DNA of 64,000 bases, taken from Pedobacter panaciterrae (GTDB lineage Bacteria; Bacteroidota; Bacteroidia; Sphingobacteriales; Sphingobacteriaceae). Both the position numbers and the translations under genes were made by a program. Shown here piece after piece: positions 43,874 through 52,267 of this stretch. The notes beneath the pieces were generated by a model. That model made no database searches and had not been told where the DNA came from. It worked only from the letters and a program-made list of their open reading frames with translations. The stretch spans positions 28,357 through 92,356 of the forward strand of contig NZ_LGEL01000018.1 of assembly GCF_001636695.1 (NCBI RefSeq). Reading direction: 5' to 3'. Numbering within the stretch: the stretch's first letter is position 1; the number at the start of each line of letters is the position of its first letter.

Positions 43874-44740
43874 ATGAAACCTCAACTGCTTAAAGTAGCT
43901 AACAATTCAGTAAATTCATTTAGCGCGCGAAGAGACATGGTGCCTTACATTAACAACCGCTGGCATTATCATGCCGAGGTTGAACTGATCTATTTTAAGA
44001 AAGGCAACGGCACTCAATTTATTGGCGATAGTATTAAACGCTTCAGATCTGGCGATGTAGTACTTGTAGGTGCCCACTTGCCTCATTACTGGCGCTTTGA
44101 CGACAACTATTTCAATGATGAAAAAAGCAATGCTGATGTAGTTGTTGTACACTTTTGTGAAAATTTTTGGGGTAATTCTTTTTTAAATCTGCCTGAAAAC
44201 AAATCGCTCAAGCTATTGCTTGAACGTGCTCAGAGAGGTGTTCAGGTTCAGGATAAAAGCAAAAAATTAATTGGAGAACTAATAGAGTCTATTTTATTAT
44301 CTGAAGGACCTAAAAGAATTATTCTGCTTGTAGAAGCTCTGCTGGCTATAGAAAACTACTCTCAAAGCAGCTTATTATCATCCATCGGTTTCCGTCACGA
44401 TTTTGAGGAGACTGAAAATGACAGGATCAATGCCATTTACAATTACTCTCTGGCTAATTTCAAGAGAAAGATTCAGATGGAAGAAATGGCTGCTGTTGCC
44501 AACATTAGCCCCAATTCATTTTGCAGGTATTTTAAGTCAAGAACCAGAAAAACATACACTCAGTTTATCAGTGAAATAAGGGTTGGACATGCCTGTAAGT
44601 TACTGATTGAGGATAGTATGAATGTTAAACAAATTTGCTACGAAAGTGGCTTTCATAACTTTGCAAGCTTTCACAAACATTTTAAAATAATAACAGGAAA
44701 AAGCCCTCTCTCTTATCAGAAATCATATTTGCAAAAATAA
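43874..44740 (+). CDS. AraC family transcriptional regulator
   Basis: Sugar- or glycan-responsive regulator of 288 residues. The N-terminal cupin-like part (about 1-140) includes WHYHAEVELIYFKKGNGTQFIGD and the HLPHYWR motif; the C-terminal double HTH (about 190-285) has the first helix pair at IQMEEMAAVANISPNSFCRYF and the second at VKQICYESGFHNFASFHKHF, ending in the classic KSPLSYQK. It sits 45 bp upstream of the GH29 gene on the same strand and probably controls it, perhaps with the other glycan genes around. Confidence 0.92.
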   Translation: MKPQLLKVANNSVNSFSARRDMVPYINNRWHYHAEVELIYFKKGNGTQFIGDSIKRFRSGDVVLVGAHLPHYWRFDDNYFNDEKSNADVVVVHFCENFWGNSFLNLPENKSLKLLLERAQRGVQVQDKSKKLIGELIESILLSEGPKRIILLVEALLAIENYSQSSLLSSIGFRHDFEETENDRINAIYNYSLANFKRKIQMEEMAAVANISPNSFCRYFKSRTRKTYTQFISEIRVGHACKLLIEDSMNVKQICYESGFHNFASFHKHFKIITGKSPLSYQKSYLQK

Positions 44741-44785
44741 TTCAATTACTTATTTATAATAAAAAAAACAAAAACTGCCCTTTTA

Positions 44786-46636
44786 ATGAAGAAAAGAATA
44801 ACCCCTTTACTATTTGTAATAATGCTATGTGGCAAAGTATATGCCCAGCAGCCAGGTGCTAAGGATATTGATGATAAAAAACAAAAAATGGAGTGGTTTG
44901 CAAATGCTAAACTTGGGATATTTATACACTGGGGTATTTATTCTGTAAATGGCATTTCCGAATCATGGTCGTTCTTTAACAACTACATCAATCATGACAA
45001 CTACATGAAGCAACTGGATGGTTTTACAGCAGCCAATTATCGTCCGGAAGAGTGGGTTAAGTTAATTAAGGAAAGTGGCGCAAAATATACTGTAATTACA
45101 ACCAAACATCATGATGGTGTATCCCTTTGGGACACAAAAGCAATTGACGCAACGACAACCCTAAACCAAAGCGCTTCCAAGAAAGATGTAATTACGCCTT
45201 TTATAAAGGAAGTTAAAAAATCTGGTCTTAAAACCGGCATTTACTATTCTTTACCGGATTGGAGTCATCCTGATTATGATGTTTTTACCAGAGATAGAAA
45301 ACGATATAAACTTAGTGAAGAGCCGAAACGCTGGGATAAATACCAAAAGTATTTACATACTCAAATGAATGAGATCTCTTTGAATTTTAAGCCTGATTTA
45401 CTTTGGTTTGATGGTGATTGGGAACACTCTGCTGAAGAATGGCAGGCAGGAAAAATTTCATCAGACCTTAAAAAGTATAATCCGAATATTATAATTAACT
45501 CTCGCCTGAATCATCATGGCGACTATGAAACTCCTGAACAAGGTATTCCGGTTTTGAAGCCAAATAGCGAATATTGGGAATTGTGTTACACGATGAATGA
45601 TTCCTGGGGTTATCAGCCTTATGATTTCAAATATAAATCGCCAAACATGATTGTTCGTACGCTGGTTGATTGTATTAGTATGGGAGGTAATTTATTGCTC
45701 GACATTGGGCCAAAAGCAGATGGCACTATTGCTGCTGAGCAGGTAAATATTCTGAAAGGTTTAGGCAGGTGGACTAAAAAACATGCTGAGGCTATTTATG
45801 GTACTCATGCAGGTTTGCCTGTTGGGCATTTTAATGGAAAAACTGCGCTTTCTGCAGATAAAAAAACACTTTATTTATATGCCGACTGGATTCCGGATAA
45901 TGGTGGCTTGTTATTGAGTGGTATTAAATCGGCTGTTCGTTCTGCCAAAATTGTTGGATCTGATGCAAAAGCAACGTTTGTGACCAATGGTGAGAACATT
46001 TCAATTAAAGTACCTGCTTCCGCAGCAGATCAGGATGTAACTGTAATAGCTTTAAAATTTGATAATCCGGTTGAGCCAAATGATCAATCTTTGGTTTCTT
46101 TAAGCTTTAATGATCTTACAGCTAAAAAAACAGACTATAAAACACAGATTAACAACATCGCAAGTTCATTGCACAATGGGGTTAATCCATTTTTGGACAC
46201 AGATTTATCAGCGGATGGCTTAGGCTTTGAAACTGGCAAGAAAGGATTAACTCCTGAAGTATATAAATGGGTCACCAAAAATGCAGAAAGCTTGTATAAG
46301 ACAGGAAAAGGCCTGCCTGATGGACATTACCAGGGCGCAAGTGCATTATCTGCCGACAAGCAAACAGTATATCTTTTTGTGGAAGGAAAACCTACCGGCC
46401 CAATTGCCTTAAAAGGAATTAAAAATAAGATCAGTCGCATTAGAATTGTTGGAGAAGGAACTATGATAGAACCGCAGATTTACAATAAACTGTATTGGAG
46501 TTCTGTTCCTGGCATTGTTTACATCCCACTTCCAACAGATCGACTTGATAAAGAGCTTACTGTGGTTGCAGTATTGCTTGATGGCCCGGTTGATCTTTAC
46601 AGGGAAAAAGTTGGCGCGATTGAAAGTAATTTATAG
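44786..46636 (+). CDS. GH29 alpha-L-fucosidase with duplicated C-terminal domain
   Basis: Exported glycosidase removing alpha-L-fucose by retaining catalysis. Signal peptide ends at VYAQ (about 21). GH29 core (about 30-330): KLGIFIHWGIYSVNG, TTKHHDGVSLWD (HHDG 108-111) and DLLWFDGDWE with nucleophile D209. Two homologous beta domains follow: residues 329-430 (WTKKHAEAIYGTHAGLPVGH) and 495-602 (WVTKNAESLYKTGKGLPDGH), each continuing with an ALSADK-type strand, joined by a 65-residue linker. Usually one C-terminal beta domain is seen, so the 616-aa length comes from this duplication. The acid/base Glu is not obvious by eye. Confidence 0.9.
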   Translation: MKKRITPLLFVIMLCGKVYAQQPGAKDIDDKKQKMEWFANAKLGIFIHWGIYSVNGISESWSFFNNYINHDNYMKQLDGFTAANYRPEEWVKLIKESGAKYTVITTKHHDGVSLWDTKAIDATTTLNQSASKKDVITPFIKEVKKSGLKTGIYYSLPDWSHPDYDVFTRDRKRYKLSEEPKRWDKYQKYLHTQMNEISLNFKPDLLWFDGDWEHSAEEWQAGKISSDLKKYNPNIIINSRLNHHGDYETPEQGIPVLKPNSEYWELCYTMNDSWGYQPYDFKYKSPNMIVRTLVDCISMGGNLLLDIGPKADGTIAAEQVNILKGLGRWTKKHAEAIYGTHAGLPVGHFNGKTALSADKKTLYLYADWIPDNGGLLLSGIKSAVRSAKIVGSDAKATFVTNGENISIKVPASAADQDVTVIALKFDNPVEPNDQSLVSLSFNDLTAKKTDYKTQINNIASSLHNGVNPFLDTDLSADGLGFETGKKGLTPEVYKWVTKNAESLYKTGKGLPDGHYQGASALSADKQTVYLFVEGKPTGPIALKGIKNKISRIRIVGEGTMIEPQIYNKLYWSSVPGIVYIPLPTDRLDKELTVVAVLLDGPVDLYREKVGAIESNL

Positions 46637-46649
46637 GATTTGATCCTAT

Positions 46650-46814
46650 AAAATATGGGGAAGTTGGCACCCCGTCATCTCGCAATTCGTCATCTCGACG
46701 ATAGGAGAGATCTCTTGATCAAGCTATGAAGCCTAATTAGTCTAACCAAGAGATCTCTCCTATCGTCGAGATGACGAATTGCGAGATGACGGGGTGCCCA
46801 CTTCCTCATATTTT
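46650..46814. repeat. Nested palindromic element (family copy inside larger inverted repeat)
   Basis: The inner family copy has perfect 30-nt arms 46688-46717 and 46747-46776. Outside it, a second CGTCATCTCGCAATT arm and GGCACCC pair with GGGTGCC and AATTGCGAGATGACG, extending pairing to about 68 nt per side (46650-46717, 46747-46814) with only a few mismatches. Flanked by A/T runs between convergent GH29 and GH109 genes, it probably also terminates transcription both ways. Confidence 0.93.
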
Positions 46815-46825
46815 ATTTTACGCTG

Positions 46826-48256
46826 TTAAGATTTAACACTCCTTACAGTAGTATTACCACCACCATCTAGTGTTAAGTTTACAGGTGCATTGCTGGTCCA
46901 TGCTCCTCTGGTAAAATCAGGTACATCAACACTTCCTGATTTTTTAGATACCGATTTTTTGCTTAATGGAACAATACAACTCCATGACGCTGCGTCGTAA
47001 ACGTTCTGATCAAGAGGTAATCCGTTACGCAAGCAATCAATTAAGCGCCAGTCCATAATAAAGTCCATACCGCCATGGCCTCCTATCTTTTTACCAATTT
47101 CTCCAACATGCTTAATAATTGGAGGGCTATAGGTATCATACAATTTCTTTAATCCATCCTCAGTTACCCATTCTTCGCCAAATGAAATACGCTCAGGTTC
47201 CGGCCATTTACTTGCAAACCCTTTGGTTCCGCTAAGCAGGTGAATTCTGGAATAAATTCTTGGCGATGTTACATCATGCTGTAACATCATTGTTTTTCCT
47301 TTAGCTGTTCTGATGGTGGTAGTATTCATATTACCGCGATAATTTTTACCTACAAATTGTTTATAAAAATCATCTTTTTTGGCTCTTTCTTCTGCTTCGT
47401 GCTCCATATGGAAGTCGTTGGTAGACATAGACACCAGATAATCCATTTTATCACCCCTGTTGATATTTAAACATTGTGCAATTGGACCCAAGCCATGAGT
47501 TGGATATAAATTGCCATTATAATTAATGTTCTCTTTCAGTCTCCACATATCGGCATAACCATTTTTATCGAAGTTTAACCCCAATAGGTTATGAATGTAA
47601 GCGCCCTCAGCATGGATCAATTCTCCAAACATGCCATTACGAGCCATATTTAAGGTGAGCATTTCAAAGAAATCATAGCAGCAGTTTTCGAGCATCATAC
47701 AATGCTTGCGCGTTTTCTCCGATGTTTCTACAAGCTTCCAGCAATCTTCAAGTGTGAGCGCCGCTGGAACCTCAGTTGCTGCATGTTTGCCATGCTCCAT
47801 CGCATAAACTGCCATTGGAGTATGATAATGCCATGGGGTACAGATATAAACCAAATCAAGATCCTCTTTATCAATCATTTCTTTCCAGCCATCTTCACCA
47901 GAATATTCTTTTGCTTTAGGCAATCCCTTTTCAGTAAGGTATTTTTGTGCAGCCGATGCTCTCGCTGGTAATTTATCACAAAGTGCCTTAATTTCTACCC
48001 CTTCTATATATGATAATCTGGAAACCGCACCAGGGCCTCTCATTCCCAGACCAATGATTCCAACTCTTACTTTATCGATTTTTGGAGCGGCATATCCACT
48101 CATATTAAATCTCTGACTACTATTACTCTGACTTAATGCTGCTGCCAGATCATGATCGCTTGGCGTATTTTCATTAGCAAATGTAGGAAGGCCGATAGCC
48201 ACAGCTCCGGAACCTATTGCCAGTTGTTGTAAAAATTTTCTACGGTTTGGTTTCAT
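46826..48256 (-). CDS. Exported Gfo/Idh/MocA oxidoreductase, GH109-like
   Basis: NAD-binding protein of 476 residues exported by the Tat route: MKPNRRKFLQQLAIGSGAVA has the RRxFLQ twin-arginine motif. ATG 48256 is preferred over a longer ORF start that would precede this signal. The Rossmann motif VGIIGLGMRGPGAV is at about residues 65-78. CTPWHYHTPMAVYAMEHGKH and GGHGGMDFIMDWRLIDCLRN match GH109 alpha-N-acetylgalactosaminidases, which use NAD in a redox-assisted hydrolysis. This fits removal of GalNAc from a host glycan, though many such proteins are simple dehydrogenases. Confidence 0.85.
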   Translation of the reverse strand: MKPNRRKFLQQLAIGSGAVAIGLPTFANENTPSDHDLAAALSQSNSSQRFNMSGYAAPKIDKVRVGIIGLGMRGPGAVSRLSYIEGVEIKALCDKLPARASAAQKYLTEKGLPKAKEYSGEDGWKEMIDKEDLDLVYICTPWHYHTPMAVYAMEHGKHAATEVPAALTLEDCWKLVETSEKTRKHCMMLENCCYDFFEMLTLNMARNGMFGELIHAEGAYIHNLLGLNFDKNGYADMWRLKENINYNGNLYPTHGLGPIAQCLNINRGDKMDYLVSMSTNDFHMEHEAEERAKKDDFYKQFVGKNYRGNMNTTTIRTAKGKTMMLQHDVTSPRIYSRIHLLSGTKGFASKWPEPERISFGEEWVTEDGLKKLYDTYSPPIIKHVGEIGKKIGGHGGMDFIMDWRLIDCLRNGLPLDQNVYDAASWSCIVPLSKKSVSKKSGSVDVPDFTRGAWTSNAPVNLTLDGGGNTTVRSVKS

Positions 48257-48406
48257 CTTGTGTTTTATAATGGTTAAGAATAGGTGTTTGACAGTAGTCA
48301 AATTTGTTTGTACCACCAATATACACAGCTTATATGCAGGCATGAAAAGTTTTTTTCACACAAACGGTTGCGTAAATTTCATTTTACAGGCTTATTTTTA
48401 TTTCTC

Positions 48407-50167
48407 TTATTTATTGGTAATCTGTTTATTAATAAAAGCACCCAGCTTTTCGTAACCTTGTTCGGTTGGATGCAATCCATCAGTAAAGAGCACTTCGTTT
48501 ACTTTCTTATTGGTATTAAGTAAGAGACTTCCTGCATCAGCATATTGAACTTTTAAGTTTAGGGCTATTTTGGCGTATAACAGATTTAATTTAACTACCC
48601 TGGCTTCCATTTCTCTGCGTGGAAGCACACCAAGTACAAGAATTTTAGCTCCTGGTTGTCTTGTCTTTATTGCTGTCAGGAGAACCTTTAATCCTTCAGC
48701 TATCTCAGCATCAGTATTAAACTGCAAATTATTTGTACCGATCATCAATACAATTTGTTTAGCTGCAAATCCATCCAGCTCACCATGATAAACACGCCAA
48801 AGAACATTCTCTATTCTGTCCCAGCCAAAACCCATGTTTAACGGGTTCTTATCTTTAAAATATTTATTCCATGATTCAGTACCCCTGGCAACATGTGCCA
48901 ATGGCTCACCAGACCAAAAATGAGTGATCGAATTTCCTATAAATACCAATTGAGGTGGATTGGTTTTATTGCGATCTAACACCTGGTTATGTCTTTTTTC
49001 CCAATCATAACCTGGAAGTTCACGGTATTGAGTAATCGGCCTTGTTGTGCCGATGTTTCCTTCCGGTTGATTTAAGATCTTTTTGATGATTTTTTCATAC
49101 GAATTTGCATAGTTCATCATACCAATATCATTGGGATGTACGCCATCAACCATACTCTCAATATCCTGACCTATCTCATTTTTAGAAAGCAGATAAATGT
49201 TCTTTATCCCTTTTGCCTTTAATTGTTTAAATGCATCGTTTAATGTGATATTCGGATTTTCATAGTCTGCTTTCCTCTTCGGACTTATAAGTTCATCCGT
49301 ATACCCATCGTGTTCTGTTAACAAAATGGGTACCCCGGGTCTTTTATTTTGCAACTGAAGTACAGAGGCTTCAACCCTTCCCATTAAATCATCTTTTGAT
49401 ATGTTTGTTAGATTAGGTAAACAATCTAACACATATAGCTTAGCATCAATTTCTGCGAGAAGATCAATCAGTTCCTTTTCCAACCGGCCATTGCCCGAAA
49501 AACCAAGGTTAATTACAGGCTGATCCAACTTACGCTGCAGTATCGATGTCCAGGCCATACCGGGTCTGGTTGCACATGCACCTTGCGCTATTGAAGTACC
49601 ATAAACTACTATCGGCTTTTCCTGATGCAACGGCAGCGGTGTAAATGACTTTTCGTTAGGCACATAAATTTCCACCCATTTTACTGAATTATACAACGGA
49701 AGGTATAGCGTATATTCCCGGTCCGAATTATTAACCTGTTCTAAGTTTTTAAAGCGGTAAGTAATCGTATCGCCAAAAGAAAAAGACCCTGCACTCCAAA
49801 GCCATCCGCCATCTCTGTCTTTGGCATATAAATCTACTCCACTTACCCCCGTTGCTGGCATATGCGACATCTGCAAACTACCTTTAACCGCGTACTTAAC
49901 AATGATTTCATTTGAATTTGTGCGAAAACGTAGGTTTATACCAGCATTGTTCTTTGATAAGTTCCATACATCAGCACGTATTATGCCTTCGGCTTTTGCC
50001 GGTAACCTATCATAATAATCCTTCAATCCTTTTGACCAGCCCTGGCCTTCCAAAACACGTAATGTATCATTAGCGGGATTCCAGACCTTGTATTTTGTTT
50101 TATCCTGAGCAAAACTTAACTGGGTGATTACCAGAAAAACAGATAGACATATTAGCTTACAGTTCAT
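48407..50167 (-). CDS. Two-domain SGNH/GDSL esterase (tandem catalytic domains)
   Basis: Exported esterase of 586 residues; signal peptide ends near SFAQ (20). First unit: a GxDLY-type N-terminal domain (GVSGVDLYAKD, about 107-117), then an SGNH domain with VVYGTSIAQGAC (Ser192), GFSGNG (222) and DGVHPND (341). Second unit from about 405: VFIGNSITHFW (Ser413), GTNN (477) and DGLHPTE (563), a platelet-activating-factor-acetylhydrolase-like SGNH. Both triads look complete. Likely deacetylates carbohydrates, fitting the glycan genes nearby. The GH109-like gene starts about 150 bp away on the same strand; that gap shows nothing recognisable. Confidence 0.87.
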   Translation of the reverse strand: MNCKLICLSVFLVITQLSFAQDKTKYKVWNPANDTLRVLEGQGWSKGLKDYYDRLPAKAEGIIRADVWNLSKNNAGINLRFRTNSNEIIVKYAVKGSLQMSHMPATGVSGVDLYAKDRDGGWLWSAGSFSFGDTITYRFKNLEQVNNSDREYTLYLPLYNSVKWVEIYVPNEKSFTPLPLHQEKPIVVYGTSIAQGACATRPGMAWTSILQRKLDQPVINLGFSGNGRLEKELIDLLAEIDAKLYVLDCLPNLTNISKDDLMGRVEASVLQLQNKRPGVPILLTEHDGYTDELISPKRKADYENPNITLNDAFKQLKAKGIKNIYLLSKNEIGQDIESMVDGVHPNDIGMMNYANSYEKIIKKILNQPEGNIGTTRPITQYRELPGYDWEKRHNQVLDRNKTNPPQLVFIGNSITHFWSGEPLAHVARGTESWNKYFKDKNPLNMGFGWDRIENVLWRVYHGELDGFAAKQIVLMIGTNNLQFNTDAEIAEGLKVLLTAIKTRQPGAKILVLGVLPRREMEARVVKLNLLYAKIALNLKVQYADAGSLLLNTNKKVNEVLFTDGLHPTEQGYEKLGAFINKQITNK

Positions 50168-50263
50168 AACGTAAATATATTCTACAAATAGATAAATTGT
50201 GAAAAAAAATTATTCTATTTGCTATAGGGATATATCATATATTGTTAAACAAATTACACTCTC

Positions 50264-51001
50264 ATGAACGCGATAAAATCTGTTCTATTCGGATTGCTTC
50301 TAATGGCGAACCTATGTGTTTACGCACAACAGAAAGAAGTAAAATCAAAAACCTTTAAGTATGGAAAAGTTGACCTTAATGAATTTGACACTAAGGTTAA
50401 TGGTACCGATTCAGCAGCGGCAGCTGTAGCATTATTTGATGTTGGAAGAGGCTGGTTCGAATTTAGTCCGAAAACCGGTAACTTCATCTATGTCTTTGAA
50501 CGTCATAGCCGATACAAAATCATTAATAAAACCGGCTATGATTATGCTAATCTAGAAATTCAGTTCTATAAACAGAATGGCATGGAAGAACATCTTGATT
50601 ACATGGATGGTGCAACCTATAACCTTGAGGCAGGAAAAATTGTAATCAGCAAGCTGAATAAAGAATCGAAGTTTTCTGAGAAACAGGATAAGAACTTTAC
50701 GTTAAAAAAGTTTGCGCTACCCAATGTGAAAGAAGGTTCAATTGTGGAATTTAAGTATAAGATCAAATCAGATTTTATATTTACGCTGAGACCATGGCGT
50801 TTTCAGAAACCAATTCCAATGTTATATTCCGAGTATGAGATCAGGATTCCTGAATATTATAAATACAAAATTACTGCCGGAGGATTTCTATATATAAACC
50901 CAAAAGAGGAAATGGTTAACGAAACCTTCAGTTCATCATCTGGTAATCTGAATGCAACTTCTTTAAAATTACATTATCAGGTTGAAAATGTTCAAGAATA
51001 A
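50264..51001 (+). CDS. N-terminal fragment of a frameshifted DUF3857/transglutaminase-like protein
   Basis: This 245-codon frame is the first part of a gene that continues at 51025-52266. Signal peptide ends at CVYAQ; the DUF3857 domain follows (RHSRYKIINKTGYDYANLEI, KKFALPNVKEGSIVEFKYKI-like strands, RPWRFQKPIPMLYSEYEIRI). The normal sequence then should run through VENVP-x-IKPENFITTMEDYV. Here the frame ends VENVQE-stop, while the next frame over, at 50995, reads RIKPENFITTMEDYV. One missing base after GTT at 50990-50992 (for example C) restores the join. So it is a pseudogene, or a sequencing error. Confidence 0.82.
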   Translation: MNAIKSVLFGLLLMANLCVYAQQKEVKSKTFKYGKVDLNEFDTKVNGTDSAAAAVALFDVGRGWFEFSPKTGNFIYVFERHSRYKIINKTGYDYANLEIQFYKQNGMEEHLDYMDGATYNLEAGKIVISKLNKESKFSEKQDKNFTLKKFALPNVKEGSIVEFKYKIKSDFIFTLRPWRFQKPIPMLYSEYEIRIPEYYKYKITAGGFLYINPKEEMVNETFSSSSGNLNATSLKLHYQVENVQE

Positions 51002-51024
51002 AACCGGAGAATTTCATTACAACC

Positions 51025-52266
51025 ATGGAAGATTACGTTAGTAAAGTTGGCTTTGAATTAAGCTCCATAACAGTACCTGGTCAGCTTTACCGTGATGTTA
51101 CCTCTACCTGGCCGAAGATTGTGAAGGTTCTAAAAGAGGACGAAAACTTTGGCTCATTTATAAATAGAAGAAGTTACAGTAAAACTTTATTGAAGGATAT
51201 CATAAAAACGAACACCAATCAGGATACAATAGTTCAATTGGTTTTTAATTATGTAAAAAATAACATCAAATTTAATGGTGACATTGGAAAGTACACCTCC
51301 GAAACAAATCCAAAAACCATATTTGAGAAAAAAAGCGGGAACTCGGCTGATATAAACCTGTCATTACTTACCTTACTATTGGAGGCAAAAATCAATGCCT
51401 TCCCCATTCTATTAAGTACAAGATCCAATGGTGCCCACCCGGGATTCCCTATGATCACCCAATTTAACAATGTAGTTGTTGGCGCTCAGATTGGCGAAAA
51501 AACTATCCTTTTAGACGCTACAGACAAAAATCACATGCCAGATATGATCGCTTTTGACAACCTGTGTCATGAGGGTTTAAAGATTAGTCTGACCGATGAA
51601 AATGCAGAATGGATTTCGCTTGAAGACCCAACAATCAGCAGAAAAAATGTGAATTACATTTTAACTCTCGACGGAGAGAACAAGATCACCGGCACAATGT
51701 ATTTATCTACAACGAATTATGAAGCTTTCGATCGAAGAAGCAGCTATCAATCGGCTTCAAACGAAGATGATTTTCTTAAGAGTTACAAAAATGGAAAACC
51801 TGGTTTAGGTATAAAAAAATACAAGATCGACAACCTTACCAACCTTAATGAATCTCTTGTTGAAAGCATGGATATCAGCATTGAGGACAATGTAGAAGAG
51901 GCTGGAAATTTGATCTATTTCACTCCCCTTTTTTATGAAAGAACGAAAGAGAATCCATTTAAATTAGAAGAGCGAAACTTCCCCGTAGATTTTGGTCATC
52001 CAACAGAAGAAACAATCAGACTTAATATTGAGTTCCCTAAGGAATATCAACTGGACAAAGTACCGAAAAATGAAAAAATTGTACTGCCTGAAGAGTCTGC
52101 GTCATTTACTTTTATGTTTGCAAACGAACCCGGTAAAATAGTAATCAGCAGTAAAATATTGTTTAAAAAATCACTGTATACTCCTGAAGAATACCATTAC
52201 CTGAAAGAGCTGTTCAAAAACATTGTAAGAAAGCAGTCGGAACAAATTGTACTTAAAAAGAGCTAA
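51025..52266 (+). CDS. C-terminal fragment of the frameshifted DUF3857/transglutaminase-like protein
   Basis: Second part of the gene starting at 50264. The transglutaminase-like region lies near residues 65-175, followed by a C-terminal beta domain. The usual catalytic triad is lost: where the downstream paralogue has YGDCKALS, this one reads KSGNSADINLS (Cys to Ser), and where others have FNH it reads QFNNVVVGAQ (His to Asn); LLDAT keeps the Asp. So even before the frameshift the domain was probably binding-only. The ATG at 51025 is internal to the ancestral frame and may not be used. Ends about 1 bp before the intact paralogue's ATG. Confidence 0.8.
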   Translation: MEDYVSKVGFELSSITVPGQLYRDVTSTWPKIVKVLKEDENFGSFINRRSYSKTLLKDIIKTNTNQDTIVQLVFNYVKNNIKFNGDIGKYTSETNPKTIFEKKSGNSADINLSLLTLLLEAKINAFPILLSTRSNGAHPGFPMITQFNNVVVGAQIGEKTILLDATDKNHMPDMIAFDNLCHEGLKISLTDENAEWISLEDPTISRKNVNYILTLDGENKITGTMYLSTTNYEAFDRRSSYQSASNEDDFLKSYKNGKPGLGIKKYKIDNLTNLNESLVESMDISIEDNVEEAGNLIYFTPLFYERTKENPFKLEERNFPVDFGHPTEETIRLNIEFPKEYQLDKVPKNEKIVLPEESASFTFMFANEPGKIVISSKILFKKSLYTPEEYHYLKELFKNIVRKQSEQIVLKKS

Positions 52267-52267
52267 G

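Noticed and set aside
50990-51005. Programmed ribosomal frameshift in the DUF3857 gene
   Set aside because: No slippery heptamer or downstream structure is evident; a one-base deletion or error explains the break more simply.
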